Source: Anadara kagoshimensis | Lineage: Eukaryota > Mollusca > Bivalvia > Arcoida > Arcidae | Reading direction: 5' to 3' | Length of the DNA stretch: 64,000 bases | Assembly (NCBI GenBank): GCA_021292105.1 | Contig: CM037870.1 | Span: 61,902,167 to 61,966,166 of the forward strand | Position numbers and translations under genes: made by a program | Shown: positions 1 through 10,400 of the stretch, piece by piece | Numbering within the stretch: the stretch's first letter is position 1 | How the letters are laid out: every line of letters starts with the position of its first letter | The notes under the pieces: model-generated | Told to the model about the DNA's origin: nothing | Seen by the model: only the letters and a program-made list of their open reading frames with translations | Database searches by the model: none

Positions 1-761
1 TTAGTATTGTAGTGTTATACAGGTACTACCAGTACTGACTAAATATACCAACACCATGATGTATAGACATTAGTATTGTAGTATTACACAGGTACTACCA
101 GTACTGACTAAATATACCAACACCATGATGTATAGACATTAGTATTGTAGTGTTATACAGGTACTACCAGTACTGACTAAATATACCAACACCATGATGT
201 ATAGACATTAGTACATGTATTGTAGTATTACACAGGTACTACCAGTACTGACTAAATATACCAACACCATGATGTATAGACATTAGTATTGTAGTATTAC
301 ACAGGTACTACCAGTACTGACTAAATATACCAACACCATGATGTATAGACATTAGTATTGTAGTATTACAGGTACTACCAGTACTGACTAAATATACCAA
401 CACCATGATGTATAGACATTAGTATTGTAGTGTTATACAGGTACTACCAGTACTGACTAAATATACCAACACCATGATGTATAGACATTAGTATTGTAGT
501 ATTATACAGGTACTACCAGTACTGACTAAATATACCAACACCATGATGTATAGACATTAGTATGTATTGTAGTATTACACAGGTACTACCAGTACTGACT
601 AAATATACCAACACCATGATGTATGACATTAGTATTGTAGTATTATACAGGTACTACTAGGACTGACTAAATATACCAACACCATGATGTATAGACATTA
701 GTATTGTAGTATTACACAGGTACTACTAGGACTGACTAAATATACCAACACCATGATGTAA
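1..761. repeat. 69-bp satellite array, about 11 copies, cut by the window edge
   Basis: Head-to-tail copies begin near 1, 70, 139, 208, 283, 352, 419, 488, 557, 629 and 698. Each starts TTAGTATTGTAG, carries GGTACTACCAGTACTGAC in the middle and ends ATGATGTATAGACA. Copies differ by a few substitutions and by small insertions (CATGT in the fourth copy, GTAT in the ninth). The last two copies have ACTAGGACTGAC instead of ACCAGTACTGAC, so they form a subgroup. The array is probably longer to the left of the window. No coding capacity is seen, and the monomer is unrelated to the SINE-A derived arrays further right. Confidence 0.97.
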
Positions 762-941
762 CTATTTACATGTCAGATAAAAATCAAAACTATAGGTAAC
801 AGTAAAATATGGAATGTGTTGACACAATGAATTCTGTAAAGGTGGGGGTGGGGCTAGTTGTACAGTAAAGAAAGAGAAACTAAATCAGGATAATGTTGTA
901 TGTGTTTTACTATTGTGAAAATTCAATATTCAGTCTAAAAC

Positions 942-1225
942 AGTATAAGTTATACAGGGCTTTGACGGGGTACATGGGGCCGTGTAACCTGCCAAAGCCC
1001 TGTATAACGTTTTTGTCGCCCTTCAAAGCGTTAACAGTTTGATTTTTTTAACTTCCATTTCGTATTTTGTGTGACTTGCGTACGTTGTCGCCATGTTTGT
1101 TTACAGTAACTAGACGTCAGCGATGTACGAGTTACTTCCCTTTTACCGCTAAACGTCGCATGCGTTCATGTACCCCGGCAGATTTCCGAACATCGTTCCA
1201 TGTACCCCGGCAATTTAACCAATTG
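942..1225. mobile_element. Hairpin-bearing, CpG-rich short repeat element (unclassified)
   Basis: The segment holds a perfect 16-bp inverted repeat, GTTATACAGGGCTTTG at 949-964 and its complement at 993-1008, with a 28-nt loop. A CGGGGTACATG phrase in the loop is found in the opposite sense near 1170 and 1200 (CATGTACCCCGGC, twice). CpG content is visibly higher than in the flanks (GTCGCC, GCGTTAAC, GACGTCAGCG, CGTCGCATGCG). The structure suggests a non-autonomous mobile element rather than a gene. Its true ends are not clear to me. Confidence 0.45.
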
Positions 1226-1414
1226 CTATGCGAGAAATTTCTTTGAAGAGTGACAAAACATTCTGTACTTGCACTGATCACAACAGATCTCACTGACTAA
1301 ATTTGAATATCAATCAAAATGCTGACTGAAGGTTACAGTGCTAATCACTTCTCAACCACCTACATTACAACATTAATAATTCACAAGCTAGCCTCAAATC
1401 ATACTTGAACCATA

Positions 1415-1555
1415 TTCTAGTATGAGCAAAGTCAGTTTGTTTGCAGAAGGTCAGTCAGGTTTCAGTTTTTTCAACTCCAGTTTCCTCCACCATACAGAAC
1501 TGACCACCCAATACAAGTGGAAAAAATCTTGAGTCATAAAACACTGTGACTGATA
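1415..1555 (+). mobile_element. SINE-A, degenerate 3' part
   Basis: The order of phrases matches the SINE-A body: TAGTATGAG, AAGTCAGTTTGTTTGCAG, CCAGTTTCCTCCACCAT, AACTGACC, ATACAAGTGG and TCATAAAACACTGTG. The tRNA-like head is missing, and several internal deletions make it an old copy. Confidence 0.6.
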
Positions 1556-2459
1556 TACAGTGTATTGAAACAGGACTAATAGTTGGCCTGATTTACAGTT
1601 TTTCAGCTGTCCATTTTAAAGATTTGTAACAAAAATAGTATTTTTCATTTTCATAATTTTGGCTATTTGGCCACTAATTTTCACAATTACAATCACAAAA
1701 GATTGATCAACAGCCCTTCTAAATTGACAGTACAGAAGTACATACATCCAGATTTTACACCCACTAGTTGATTGAGTCAGTCTACTAATGGTGATGCAGG
1801 TTATTTTTATGTTTTTGTTTGTGTTAAGGCTTCTGTTTTCACCATTGTACATACTACCGGTACATGATTTAAGTGTCTGTAGTCTGCGTTCATTGTGTGA
1901 TCCTGACAGCGAACAAGTAACAAGGACCACTGTTTGAGTAAGATGTCATCCATGTTACATGAACACGACCGACTTTGATAATAGAGAATTGTGGGATGTT
2001 GTTTTTACAAAATTTGTAAAAAAAAATTGTATTTGAAAATGTTAGATTTGATAGATTATTAAGATTATACACAGATTTTTAACACATGTGTGGTCCCTTT
2101 TTTCAAAATATATGAATATCATGGATTTATTTTGATAGGTTATTGATAGATTTTCAAAGCATGTGTGATCTTTATTTTTCAAGTTTGAATTTTTCTGTAT
2201 TTCAAAATATTTTCGAATTTGAAATTTCCGTTTGTGAATTATTTATTTATTTTGTTTGGTTGTTGATAGATTTCTTATGACATGTGTGGTCTTTATTTTC
2301 CAAATTTCCCAAATTTGAATTTTTCTGTATTTCAAAATTTGAAATTTCTGTATACAAATATGATACATTATTTTGATAGATTGTTAATAGATTTTTAAGG
2401 GCATGTGTGGTTTTTATATTTTCCAAATTTTCAAAATTAAAATTTTTCTGTATTTTCAG

Positions 2460-2567
2460 GAAGACGGAGATACATCAGTAGGTCCGGTTTATCTGACATC
2501 TCCGGATATGGTGGAACAGACAGTTACCATAGTTACACCTATACGTTACCTAGCAATGGATATACAG
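2460..2567 (+). CDS. SVIL: Supervillin-like gene, first visible exon (internal, 108 bp)
   Basis: A pyrimidine-rich tract ending TATTTTCAG precedes the exon, and a GTGTGT donor follows TATACAG. Read after two bases that complete an earlier codon, it gives about 35 residues rich in Gly, Tyr and Ser (RRRYISRSGLSDISGYGG, then TDSYHSYTYTLPSNGYTG). This frame was chosen over the frame that starts directly at the acceptor because its composition matches the next exon and because its one left-over base joins the next exon as GG-G (Gly) to continue PALGNYSSGLS. No ATG is present, so the exon is internal. Membership of the supervillin-like gene rests on phase and composition, not on a recognised domain. 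Confidence 0.6.
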
Positions 2568-3288
2568 GTGTGTATGATATTATTTTATACAGTAAAACCT
2601 CAATTGATGGAGTATTTGTTCATTCAGATTTTTGCATTATAAATATAAGAGCATTTAGTGATAAATAGAGAAAGATTTCAAAAGAAAAATGACAGGTTTG
2701 TGAACTGAAGTAATCAAGATCACCTTATAGACAGTCTGCTCAAAGTGGGAGGCTGTGGGTTCAAACCAAAACTCGGTCATATAAACATGTACATGAGACT
2801 GTAAAATTTAAGATACTGCTTACTTGCCTGTCTGGGGATCAATATTAAGAGGGGAAAGTATCAGTATTGATTGGTTTACATAGTGTCAATAAAATGTGAA
2901 TGGGGGAGGTATATGCTTGTCTGTTGCATACTGACTTGTTGATCTAGCACCTTAAAGTCTCTATCAGTGTGCACTAGTAAAAGACAGCCCTCAAACCATA
3001 CTTGCACATTTCATGCATATTAGAACTTTTTCTTTGAGTAATTCTTACTTACAGATAAATCAACCTTCTCTTGTAAAGAATAGCTGAAATATTGCTTATG
3101 CTACGTAAAACCACATTCAATCTGTTGAATTACATACAACTTGGTGTTGCTGTACAGCTGTAACCATTGACACATCAGAAATCTGACTTAGAAATCAGAG
3201 ATATTTCAATTTATAGAATGAATATAGCACATACCACCTTGTACAGAAGATCTTGTGTGAATTTTTCAAAATACCTATCTTTTTTCAG
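2568..3288 (+). other. Intron between visible exons 1 and 2 (721 bp)
   Basis: The intron is bounded by GT at 2568 and AG at 3287-3288 after CTTTTTTCAG. It contains a SINE-B head fragment at 2724-2785 (GTGGGAGGCTGTGGGTTC, a tRNA B-box-like phrase). The remaining AT-rich sequence shows no further structure that I can support. Confidence 0.55.
2724..2785 (+). mobile_element. SINE-B tRNA-like head fragment
   Basis: It matches the SINE-B head at 51925: AGTGGGAGG, TGTGGGTTCAAACC, then CTCGGTC. It carries a B-box-like GGTTCAAACC and breaks off before the SINE-B body. Confidence 0.5.
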
Positions 3289-3663
3289 GGCCAGCATTAG
3301 GAAACTACTCAAGTGGCTTGTCACGTATGACGCTATGTCAAGACTAGGTCGTAACTATGACAACAGTAAATCAAGAAACTATGATTCGTCTGTTCGATCA
3401 TATAACTACGGCAACAGGGACCCAGCTAGCTCATCAACTTATGGCTTATCTTCTGGTAGAAATTATGAATCTCGGGATTATGACACTGCTTCGGGAAACT
3501 ACAGCATAGGGAGTAGAAAGTTTGATGTAAATCCTAGCTATGACATTGGAACTTCTAGAACTTACGATACAAAACCTAGTACTTATGAATCTAGTTTACG
3601 AGGATATGATGATGCTTTGTCTGGTTCTGCAGATTTGAAGAGCTCAAGATTAGGATCTTCTAG
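3289..3663 (+). CDS. SVIL: Supervillin-like gene, exon 2: tyrosine-rich disordered segment
   Basis: The acceptor is CTTTTTTCAG and the donor AG|GTATGT. From about 3340 the reading runs MSRLGRNYDNSKSRNYD and then about 100 residues with tyrosines at near-regular spacing (NYD, NYD, SYNYG, TYG, NYES, DYD, NYS, SYD, TYD, TYE, GYD) among Ser, Arg, Gly and Asp. This is a low-complexity, probably disordered segment. The first bases continue exon 1 in another frame (PALGNYSSGLSRM), so one frame shift lies between about 3305 and 3345. The exon ends with AG, which joins T of the next exon to make Ser (SSRLGSS-S-FGRND). A function for this segment cannot be read from the sequence. Confidence 0.7.
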
Positions 3664-3748
3664 GTATGTATATATATATATATCAGTAAAGTAAGACCTA
3701 GATTCATCTTCATCATTTGTTTAGTCAGATTTTGGTGTTATAAAGGGA

Positions 3749-4110
3749 TTGGAGTGGATTCCCAGTCATGATTCTGATATCCAGACTGTCAGTTCTGGGA
3801 TGGGGGAGTGGAGTGATGTACTGTTATGTCCCAGTCATGATTCTGATATCCAGACTGTCAGTTCTGGGATGGGGGAGTGGAGTGATGTACTGTTATGTCC
3901 CAGTCATGATTCTGATATCCAGACTGTCAGTTCTGGGATGGGGGAGTGGAGTGATGTACTGTTATGTCCCAGTCATGATTCTGATATCCAGACTGTCAGT
4001 TCTGGGATGGGGGAGTGGAGTGATGTAGTGTTATGCCTAACTCATTATTCCTATATCCAGGCTATCAGTTCTAGGATGGGTGAGTGCAGTGCAGTGATGA
4101 AGTTCAGTTA
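3749..4110. repeat. 69-bp tandem array derived from the SINE-A 3' end
   Basis: Four nearly identical monomers start near 3763, 3832, 3901 and 3970, followed by one or two decayed copies up to about 4110. The unit reads GGAGTGGAGTGATGTA, CCCAGTCATGATTCTGA, CCAGACTGTCAGTTCTGG. These phrases are the minus-strand 3' end of SINE-A (compare GGAGTGGAGTAATGG, CCAGTCAAGATTCTTTC, CAGTCAGTTCTGGG elsewhere). Because 69 is a multiple of three and the unit lacks stops in two frames, the array yields meaningless open frames. Confidence 0.93.
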
Positions 4111-4244
4111 CATAGAGATATGGTGGATTGAAGTTAAATTGTGGTGTTTACATCCATAGTTTGGATTCATTCCCTTATATTAAGACTGACAATTCTAGAA
4201 TGGTGGAATGTAGTGAAGAAATGGTGCTTTATGCTTCTAGTCAA

Positions 4245-5700
4245 GATTTTTTCACTTACATTGGTCAGTTCTGGAATTATGGAATGAGGTGGGGTCGAGT
4301 ATTGTGGTTTCATACCCCAGTCTAGATTCTTTCACTTACATTGGTCAGTTCTGGAATTATGGAATGAGGTGGGGTCGAGTATTATGGTTTCATACCCCAG
4401 TCTAGGTTCTTTCACTTACATTGGTCAGTTCTGGAATTATGGAATGAGGTGGGGTCGAGTATTATGGTTTCATACCCCAGTCTAGATTCTTTCACTTACA
4501 TTGGTCAGTTCTGGAATTATTTTATGAGGTGGGGTCGAGTATTATGGTTTCATACCCCAGTCTAGATTCTTTCACTTACATTGGTCAGTTCTGGAATTAT
4601 GGAATGAGGTGGGGTCGAGTATTGTGGTTTCATACCCCAGTCTAGATTCTTTCACTTACATTGGTCAGTTCTGGAATTATGGAATGAGGTGGGGTCGAGT
4701 ATTGTGGTTTCATACCCCAGTCTAGATTCTTTCACTTACATTGGTCAGTTCTGGAATTATGGAATGAGGTGGGGTCGAGTATTGTGGTTTCATACCCCAG
4801 TCTAGATTCTTTCACTTACATTAGTCAGTTCTGGAATTATGGAATGAGGTGGGGTCGAGTATTGTGGTTTCATACCCCAGTCTAGATTCTTTCACTTACA
4901 TTGGTCAGTTCTGGAATTATGGAATGAGGTGGGGTCGAGTATTGTGGTTTCATACCCCAGTCTAGATTCTTTCACTTACATTGGTCAGTTCTGGAATTAT
5001 GGAATGAGGTGGGGTCGAGTATTATGGTTTCATACCCCAGTCTAGATTCTTTCACTTACATTGGTCAGTTCTGGAATTATGGAATGAGGTGGGGTCGAGT
5101 ATTATGGTTTCATACCCCAGTCTAGATTCTTTCACTTACATTGGTCAGTTCTGGAATTATGGAATGAGGTGGGGTCGAGTATTATGGTTTCATACCCCAG
5201 TCTAGATTCTTTCACTTACATTGGTCAGTTCTGGAATTATGGAATGAGGTGGGGTCGAGTATTGTGGTTTCATACCCCAGTCTAGATTCTTTCACTTACA
5301 TTGGTCAGTTCTGGAATTATGGAATGAGGTGGGGTCGAGTATTATGGTTTCATACCCCAGTCTAGATTCTTTCACTTACATTGGTCAGTTCTGGAATTAT
5401 GGAATGAGGTGGGGTCGAGTATTATGGTTTCATACCCCAGTCTAGATTCTTTCACTTACATTGGTCAGTTCTGGAATTATGGAATGAGGTGGGGTCGAGT
5501 ATTGTGGTTTCATACCCCAGTCTAGATTCTTTCACTTACATTGGTCAGTTCTGGAATTATGGAATGAGGTGGGGTCGAGTATTGTGGTTTCATACCCCAG
5601 TCTAGATTCTTTCACTTACATTGGTCAGTTCTGGAATTATTTTATGAGGTGGGGTCGAGTATTATGGTTTCATACCCCAGTCTAGATTCTTTCACTTACA
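4245..5700. repeat. 80-bp tandem array derived from the SINE-A 3' end, about 18 copies
   Basis: The unit TTCTTTCACTTACATTGG, TCAGTTCTGGAATTATGG, AATGAGGTGGGGTCGAG, TTTCATACCCCAGTCTAG repeats at exactly 80 bp without indels. The differences are few: ATTATGG against ATTGTGG, single changes such as TCTAGGTTC, and a TTTA for GGAA block near 4520 and again near 5640, 14 units apart. The last monomer continues directly into the rest of a minus-strand SINE-A (5690-5855), so the array grew from that SINE's tail. Confidence 0.97.
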
Positions 5701-5855
5701 TTGAGGCAGTCATTTCTGGGATGATGGAAAAAAATACTAACCTCTGGCAAGCAAACCAGTAAAGTTTTATCACACTAGGATCTACTTTAGTGGGAGTCAG
5801 TGCTAAAGAGAGAGGTTCTGTGGTGAATAACACCTTTAATGTCGGATTTATCTAG
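5690..5855 (-). mobile_element. SINE-A remainder, parent copy of the 80-bp array
   Basis: After the last monomer the sequence runs TTCACTTACATTGAGGCAGTC, then TTTCTGGGATGATGG, a CTCTGGCAAG phrase, TTTTATCACACTAGGATCT, GTGGGAGTCAGTGC and AGAGAGAGGTTCTGTG. This is the SINE-A order read on the minus strand, from core to tRNA-like head. The head itself is too decayed to show an A box. Confidence 0.65.
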
Positions 5856-6547
5856 AAAGAAACTTAGCAATATTATTTATTTTTCAAGTTTTGCCAATTT
5901 TGATTGTGAAACTTCAGGGGCATGTTTAAATTAAATTTTCTCATGAGATAAAAACTATTTACATTTCCAACAGCTAAAGTGCATCTATTGCATTACTAGT
6001 AAATAAATATCACCATTAACTTTTATAATTTCAAATGTGTTTACATTTTTGTATGTTTGGAAATATTAAGTGCATTCTCCTATCGTGTCATCAAAGTGCA
6101 ACTCTCGATATGGTACCAGAATGAACTAATACTATGTGAATATTGATCACTTATTTATAAATGGATGGTAGAAAAATTGAATTCACAAAAATTTATTACG
6201 TAATATTTAAGTGACAGAATTATCTTTCCCGATCTTGATGATATTGCCGTATGCAGCATGACTCAAAAAATAGATCTATGATATGATATTTTTTACCTCA
6301 TGTCATAGTTAATTTTGTATTTTAGCTATGATATAATTTTGTAGCTCCATATTGCCACATAAATGTAACATGACTCAAAAAATAAGATCTGTGATATAAA
6401 GATATTTTAGCTGGTGTCATACTTAATTTTGTACATAAACCTTGATTATGGATTAGATAAATCCACTCACTTGACTTGTCAAAAAAATTTGTCAAAAAGA
6501 CTGCCCTGTCAAAGCTGTCTTTAAAGACCACCGCCTATGTAAAGCCA

Positions 6548-6660
6548 GGGGCCTTGGTGGCAGACAGGTCTGAAGTTCATGCCCACAGACCACAGCACCT
6601 TTTACCCCCTCAGTTCGAATCCCACTCAGGACAGATCCTAGTATGAGAAAGTTTTTAGTA
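6548..6660 (+). mobile_element. SINE-A 5' part with tRNA-like head
   Basis: GGGGCCTTGGTGG opens the head, CAGTTCGAATCCCACTC contains a near-perfect RNA polymerase III B box, and GGACAGATCCTAGTATGAG plus AAAGTTTT is the SINE-A body start. The copy lacks its 3' half. Confidence 0.8.
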
Positions 6661-6949
6661 AATGCAACATGACTCAAAATATCTGATTTCTGATATAAAA
6701 AAAAATTCAGTTCATGTCATAGTTAATTTTATATGCCATTCTTGATTGGAGATCAGACTAATTTTACTCACTTGTCAAAAATTTGTCAAAATATTGGCCA
6801 GTGTACAGTATGTCAAACCTGTCTTTTAAAAATAAACAACTCTATGTTAAGCTTAACTGCTTTTAAAGATCAGATTTCTTGTTTGTATAATAATAAAACC
6901 TGTATATAAAGACCACCCATGAGAAACCTAAAAAACCTGAAAAACTATT

Positions 6950-7232
6950 TATTTTATTGATTGATTAAATCAGGTTTTACGTCCAAGTCAAGAATATTTC
7001 ACTTATATCAAGACATCACCAGCTAAAGGTGCAGTGATAAATTTTGACCTCTGCAGTGTGCTCAAGGCAATGTTCAGGAAGGATTATTTTATGTTCTAGG
7101 ACTGCTGTGACATGGGGCATTGGTTTTTAAGTTCTCTTCCGAAGGACCCTGTGACTTTAATTGTGAAATGCCAAGTGCTTGACGAAAAAACAGTCAATAC
7201 CATTTTGCAACTCTTGGTCAGACACAGCAGGA
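6950..7232 (-). mobile_element. SINE-B, 5'-truncated copy
   Basis: On the minus strand it reads tail to body. A TTGATTGATT run (the tail) comes first, followed by TCAAGAATATTTCACTTATA, CATCACCAGCTAAAGGTG, CTCAAGGCAATGTTCAGG, CATGGGGCATTGG, CTTCCGAAGGACCCTGTGAC, GCCAAGTGCTTGACG and TTGCAACTCTTGGTCAGAC. The tRNA-like head is absent. Confidence 0.8.
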
Positions 7233-7450
7233 GTATTTATTTTATGATCAGACTTGTCAAACATGTAACTTGAATAGTCCAAAACCAGAAACTTTATGAA
7301 ACTTCACAGGGACAATATATGGGTGAAGCAGACTTGTGATCATGCACATAATTTTGAAAACATGGATTTCCCTTGTGGGACACTTTTGAAATAGCATCCC
7401 ATTTCCATTATATCTTGTTTAATTTTTGTTTTGTTTTATATATTTTACAG

Positions 7451-10400
7451 TTTTGGTAGAAATGATCGGTATGGTAGTAGTAGTTCTGACACTAGAGACA
7501 AAGACGTGGATTCTGGTTACCAAAGGTCATACAGAGGTCATGATGAAACAAGGAATGGTAAACATGAAGCATTTAGTACTGATCATAGAATAGAACCACT
7601 CTCCTTTAGAAGTAGATACAGAAGAAATAAAGAAGATGAGACTGATGATAGTCTGGCAGCAAGCTCTTGGAGACCTGTGTCTGGTCAGGAAAAAACAAAA
7701 ACGGAAAAATTAAGTCATAGACTATCAGGTGATAATGACGATGTTGAGATTTTATCAGGCAATTAGGGTTAACAACTCGCACAAAAGACAGACATTTTGA
7801 AAGGGACGATCAAAGCACATCATATAGACCAAATCAACCAGACGACAATTTACCAAAAAGAAAATTACAATCAAATATGGTGATAAACGATCAGATTCTT
7901 GTAGGGAAGTTGCCTCACCAAGGATGTATGAATCTGAAAAACCAGGATCTCAAGATGATACAAGTCCCATAGTATCTTCATCATCTGCTCGTAGATTGAT
8001 GAGAATTTTATCAGAGGAAAAAGATGAAGAGCCTAAGGAAACAACAAAGATGCCAGATTCAGACAGTGGTCCAATTATATCGTCCTCATCTCAGCGGAGG
8101 TTACAGAGAATGTTATCAGAGGACAAGGAATCTCTTCCATCTCCTGAAAAGCGCAACACATCAATTTCTGATTCTCGTAAAAAACGACTAGAAAGACAAC
8201 AACAGCACATGAAATCAGGACAAGAAGAAATAAAATCTAGTCGAGGTGAAAATGAAACTAAACGCGATAGTGAACAAGCTTCTGTATCTGAAATGAGAAG
8301 AAATCGATTGGAAAGAGTGGAAAGGGAAAGGAAACTAAGTCAAGATGAAAGTAAGCCAGGTAATACACAAAGTAAGGTTGACGTCAGTGAGGACAAACGA
8401 TCAGCAGGAATTTCTGATTGGAGAAAAAAATGGGGTCAGGATAAAGAGGCATTAGAGTCAACAACAAAAGGTGATTTGTCAACATCAGTATCGTCATGGC
8501 GAACCAAATATGCAGAAAGGCAACAAAATAAGGAACAGAAGGACACAAAAAGTTCTGTGGAAGCAAAAGAAGAAACTAAAACGGATGAAAATGCAAAAAG
8601 TGCAATAACGGACTGGAGGAAAAAGAGATTACAAAAAGAAAGCACTGATGTTGAAAAAGTATCAGAGGATAGTAGGAATGTCTCACAAGAACATAAACAT
8701 GTCCGACCTGATTCTGGTGAATTCAAAGTAAGTAAGGATGCTGTCAAATCAATATTACTAATGTCCGATAGTCCCTTGTTAAGGGCCAGATACAATGAAG
8801 CTAAACGAAAACGTGAATTATCAGCTGAAAAAAGCCTAGATCAGCTCAAAGAAGTTTCGCAAACACATTTCGAAGAGAAAGGAAAATCTGTTGTGCTTGA
8901 TTCTAGGGATAAAACTAAAGGTTACCAAGAAAAGTCTGATCATTCACAAGTAAAATCAGGACAGAATAAAGACTCTAGTCAAGTGAAAAAAGAACCACAG
9001 GATAATGTTAGTATAAAACAAAAACAGGAATATGGATTATCACATCAAAAATATGGAGAAACAAAAGACACTAGTGTAAAATCTGAAACAAAACAAGAAC
9101 CTTATAAAAACAACAACAAAAAGAGGAATCAAAAACAGCTCCACCATGGAAACTTTCTCAAGCATGTGAATCTGGTACAAAAGTGGAGAAAAGGATTGAA
9201 AAACCAGCAGAAATTGATTCAAAAGCACCAAAACCACAAGAATCAAAAGTCTCAACACAAAGACCTTGGCAGACTAGAGATGTCAGTACAAAACCAGAAA
9301 TAAAAGAAGAAAAGGAGAAAACAGCAACAACTACACAAAAACAAACACTACAATCTGATGTATCAAAGAAAGATAATCGACAAGAGAAAATGTCAATTAT
9401 ACAGGATGTTAAACAAGGAAGAGTGAACACGACAAATGTGAAATCTGAAAATGATGAAAAAGTGAGCACAAATCAACAAAATGTTGTACCAGATAGCAGC
9501 ACATCATCTGTTATTGATTCGCTAAATTTTGAGGAAATGTCCCAGTTATCAAGAGCAGAGAGGATTGCCAAATATCGTGAGGAAAGGAAAAAACAACTTG
9601 CCTATATCGCTGATAAATTTGGAACATTAGGTGAAAGCGATAAATCCAAAGATGTAGTGCCATCTTTGTTTATTTCGTCACAAGCAAATTCTCAGTCGTC
9701 CCCCTTTTCTAGGTCTAGAAGCCTTCGTGAGCAGTCCCCGCAAAAATCTGTAGAAGTTTCAAGGTCAAAAAGCTTAAAAACTGACAGTTCAAAAGTTGAT
9801 AGTAAAATTTCTGAAACGACTAAAAAAGATTCAGAACACTCTCTGCTTGATAAAGCTCGGCAGCGTTATTTGCTCGGGACAGACCTCGGGCAAAATCAAC
9901 CTTCACAATTCAAAGATGATTCTGTAACTGCTAAAAGTAACTGTTTGTAATGAAAATGAGGACTCAAATATTGATAAACGCCGACGGCAACTTCCATCCA
10001 TACCTGCAGCTTTGGGTCAGGATGAGGTTGAACAAAGTGATGAACTGTTCATTCCGAAGCCATCGAGACCACTTAGTTGGCATGGCAGGAAAACTGAAAG
10101 TGTTGTAACTAAAAGTGAACCCAAAGAAAAAGCTCAAATTTTTCAAACAAAAAGTATACCAGAATCAACAAAATTACAAAATAAACAGAAAGAATCTATG
10201 AAAGTTTTAAAAATGTAGAAAAAACAGACAAACTTGAAATCAGTAACAGTTCAGATTCTCCAAAAACTCATAAAAAATTGCTTTCTCCAAAATCAGACAA
10301 AAAGTTTTCTTCCAAAAAACCTGTTTCTCCTAAAACTGAAAAGAAATCTTATTCTCCAAAAAGTGCAAAAAAATCTGTGTCTCCTAAAACTGATAAAAAA

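Larger units (their letters stand above)
762..2459. other. Non-coding DNA upstream of the first visible exon
   Basis: This stretch contains the hairpin element at 942-1225 and a degenerate SINE-A 3' part at 1415-1555. The rest, including 1560-2459, is AT-rich with several diverged copies of a phrase built around 'TTTTGATAGATTG' and 'CATGTGTGGTCTTTATTTTC' (near 2085, 2160, 2280 and 2400), so it looks like a decayed tandem duplication. I see no exon with usable splice sites and codon phase. Because the exon at 2460 begins in the middle of a codon, at least one earlier exon must exist upstream or outside the window. Confidence 0.6.
3664..7450 (+). other. Intron between exons 2 and 3 (3.8 kb), repeat-filled
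   Basis: It runs from GTATGT to TATTTTACAG. It begins with a (TA) run and is dominated by the 69-bp and 80-bp arrays (3749-5700), followed by the remainder of the parent SINE-A to about 5855. Further on are a SINE-A head (6548-6660) and a SINE-B copy (6950-7232). The 5860-6540 stretch holds diverged repeats of an AACATGACTCAAAAAATA phrase (near 6257, 6367 and 6667) and otherwise nothing I can name. Confidence 0.8.

Noticed and set aside
3348-3663. An alternative acceptor at 3348 that would remove the frame shift in exon 2
   Set aside because: It lacks a pyrimidine tract, while the acceptor at 3289 is strong and continues exon 1 well. The gene shows frame shifts elsewhere, so one more is plausible.
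3749-4159. Two overlapping open frames with 23-residue repeats
   Set aside because: They are both frames of the 69-bp array; the repeat unit is non-coding SINE tail.
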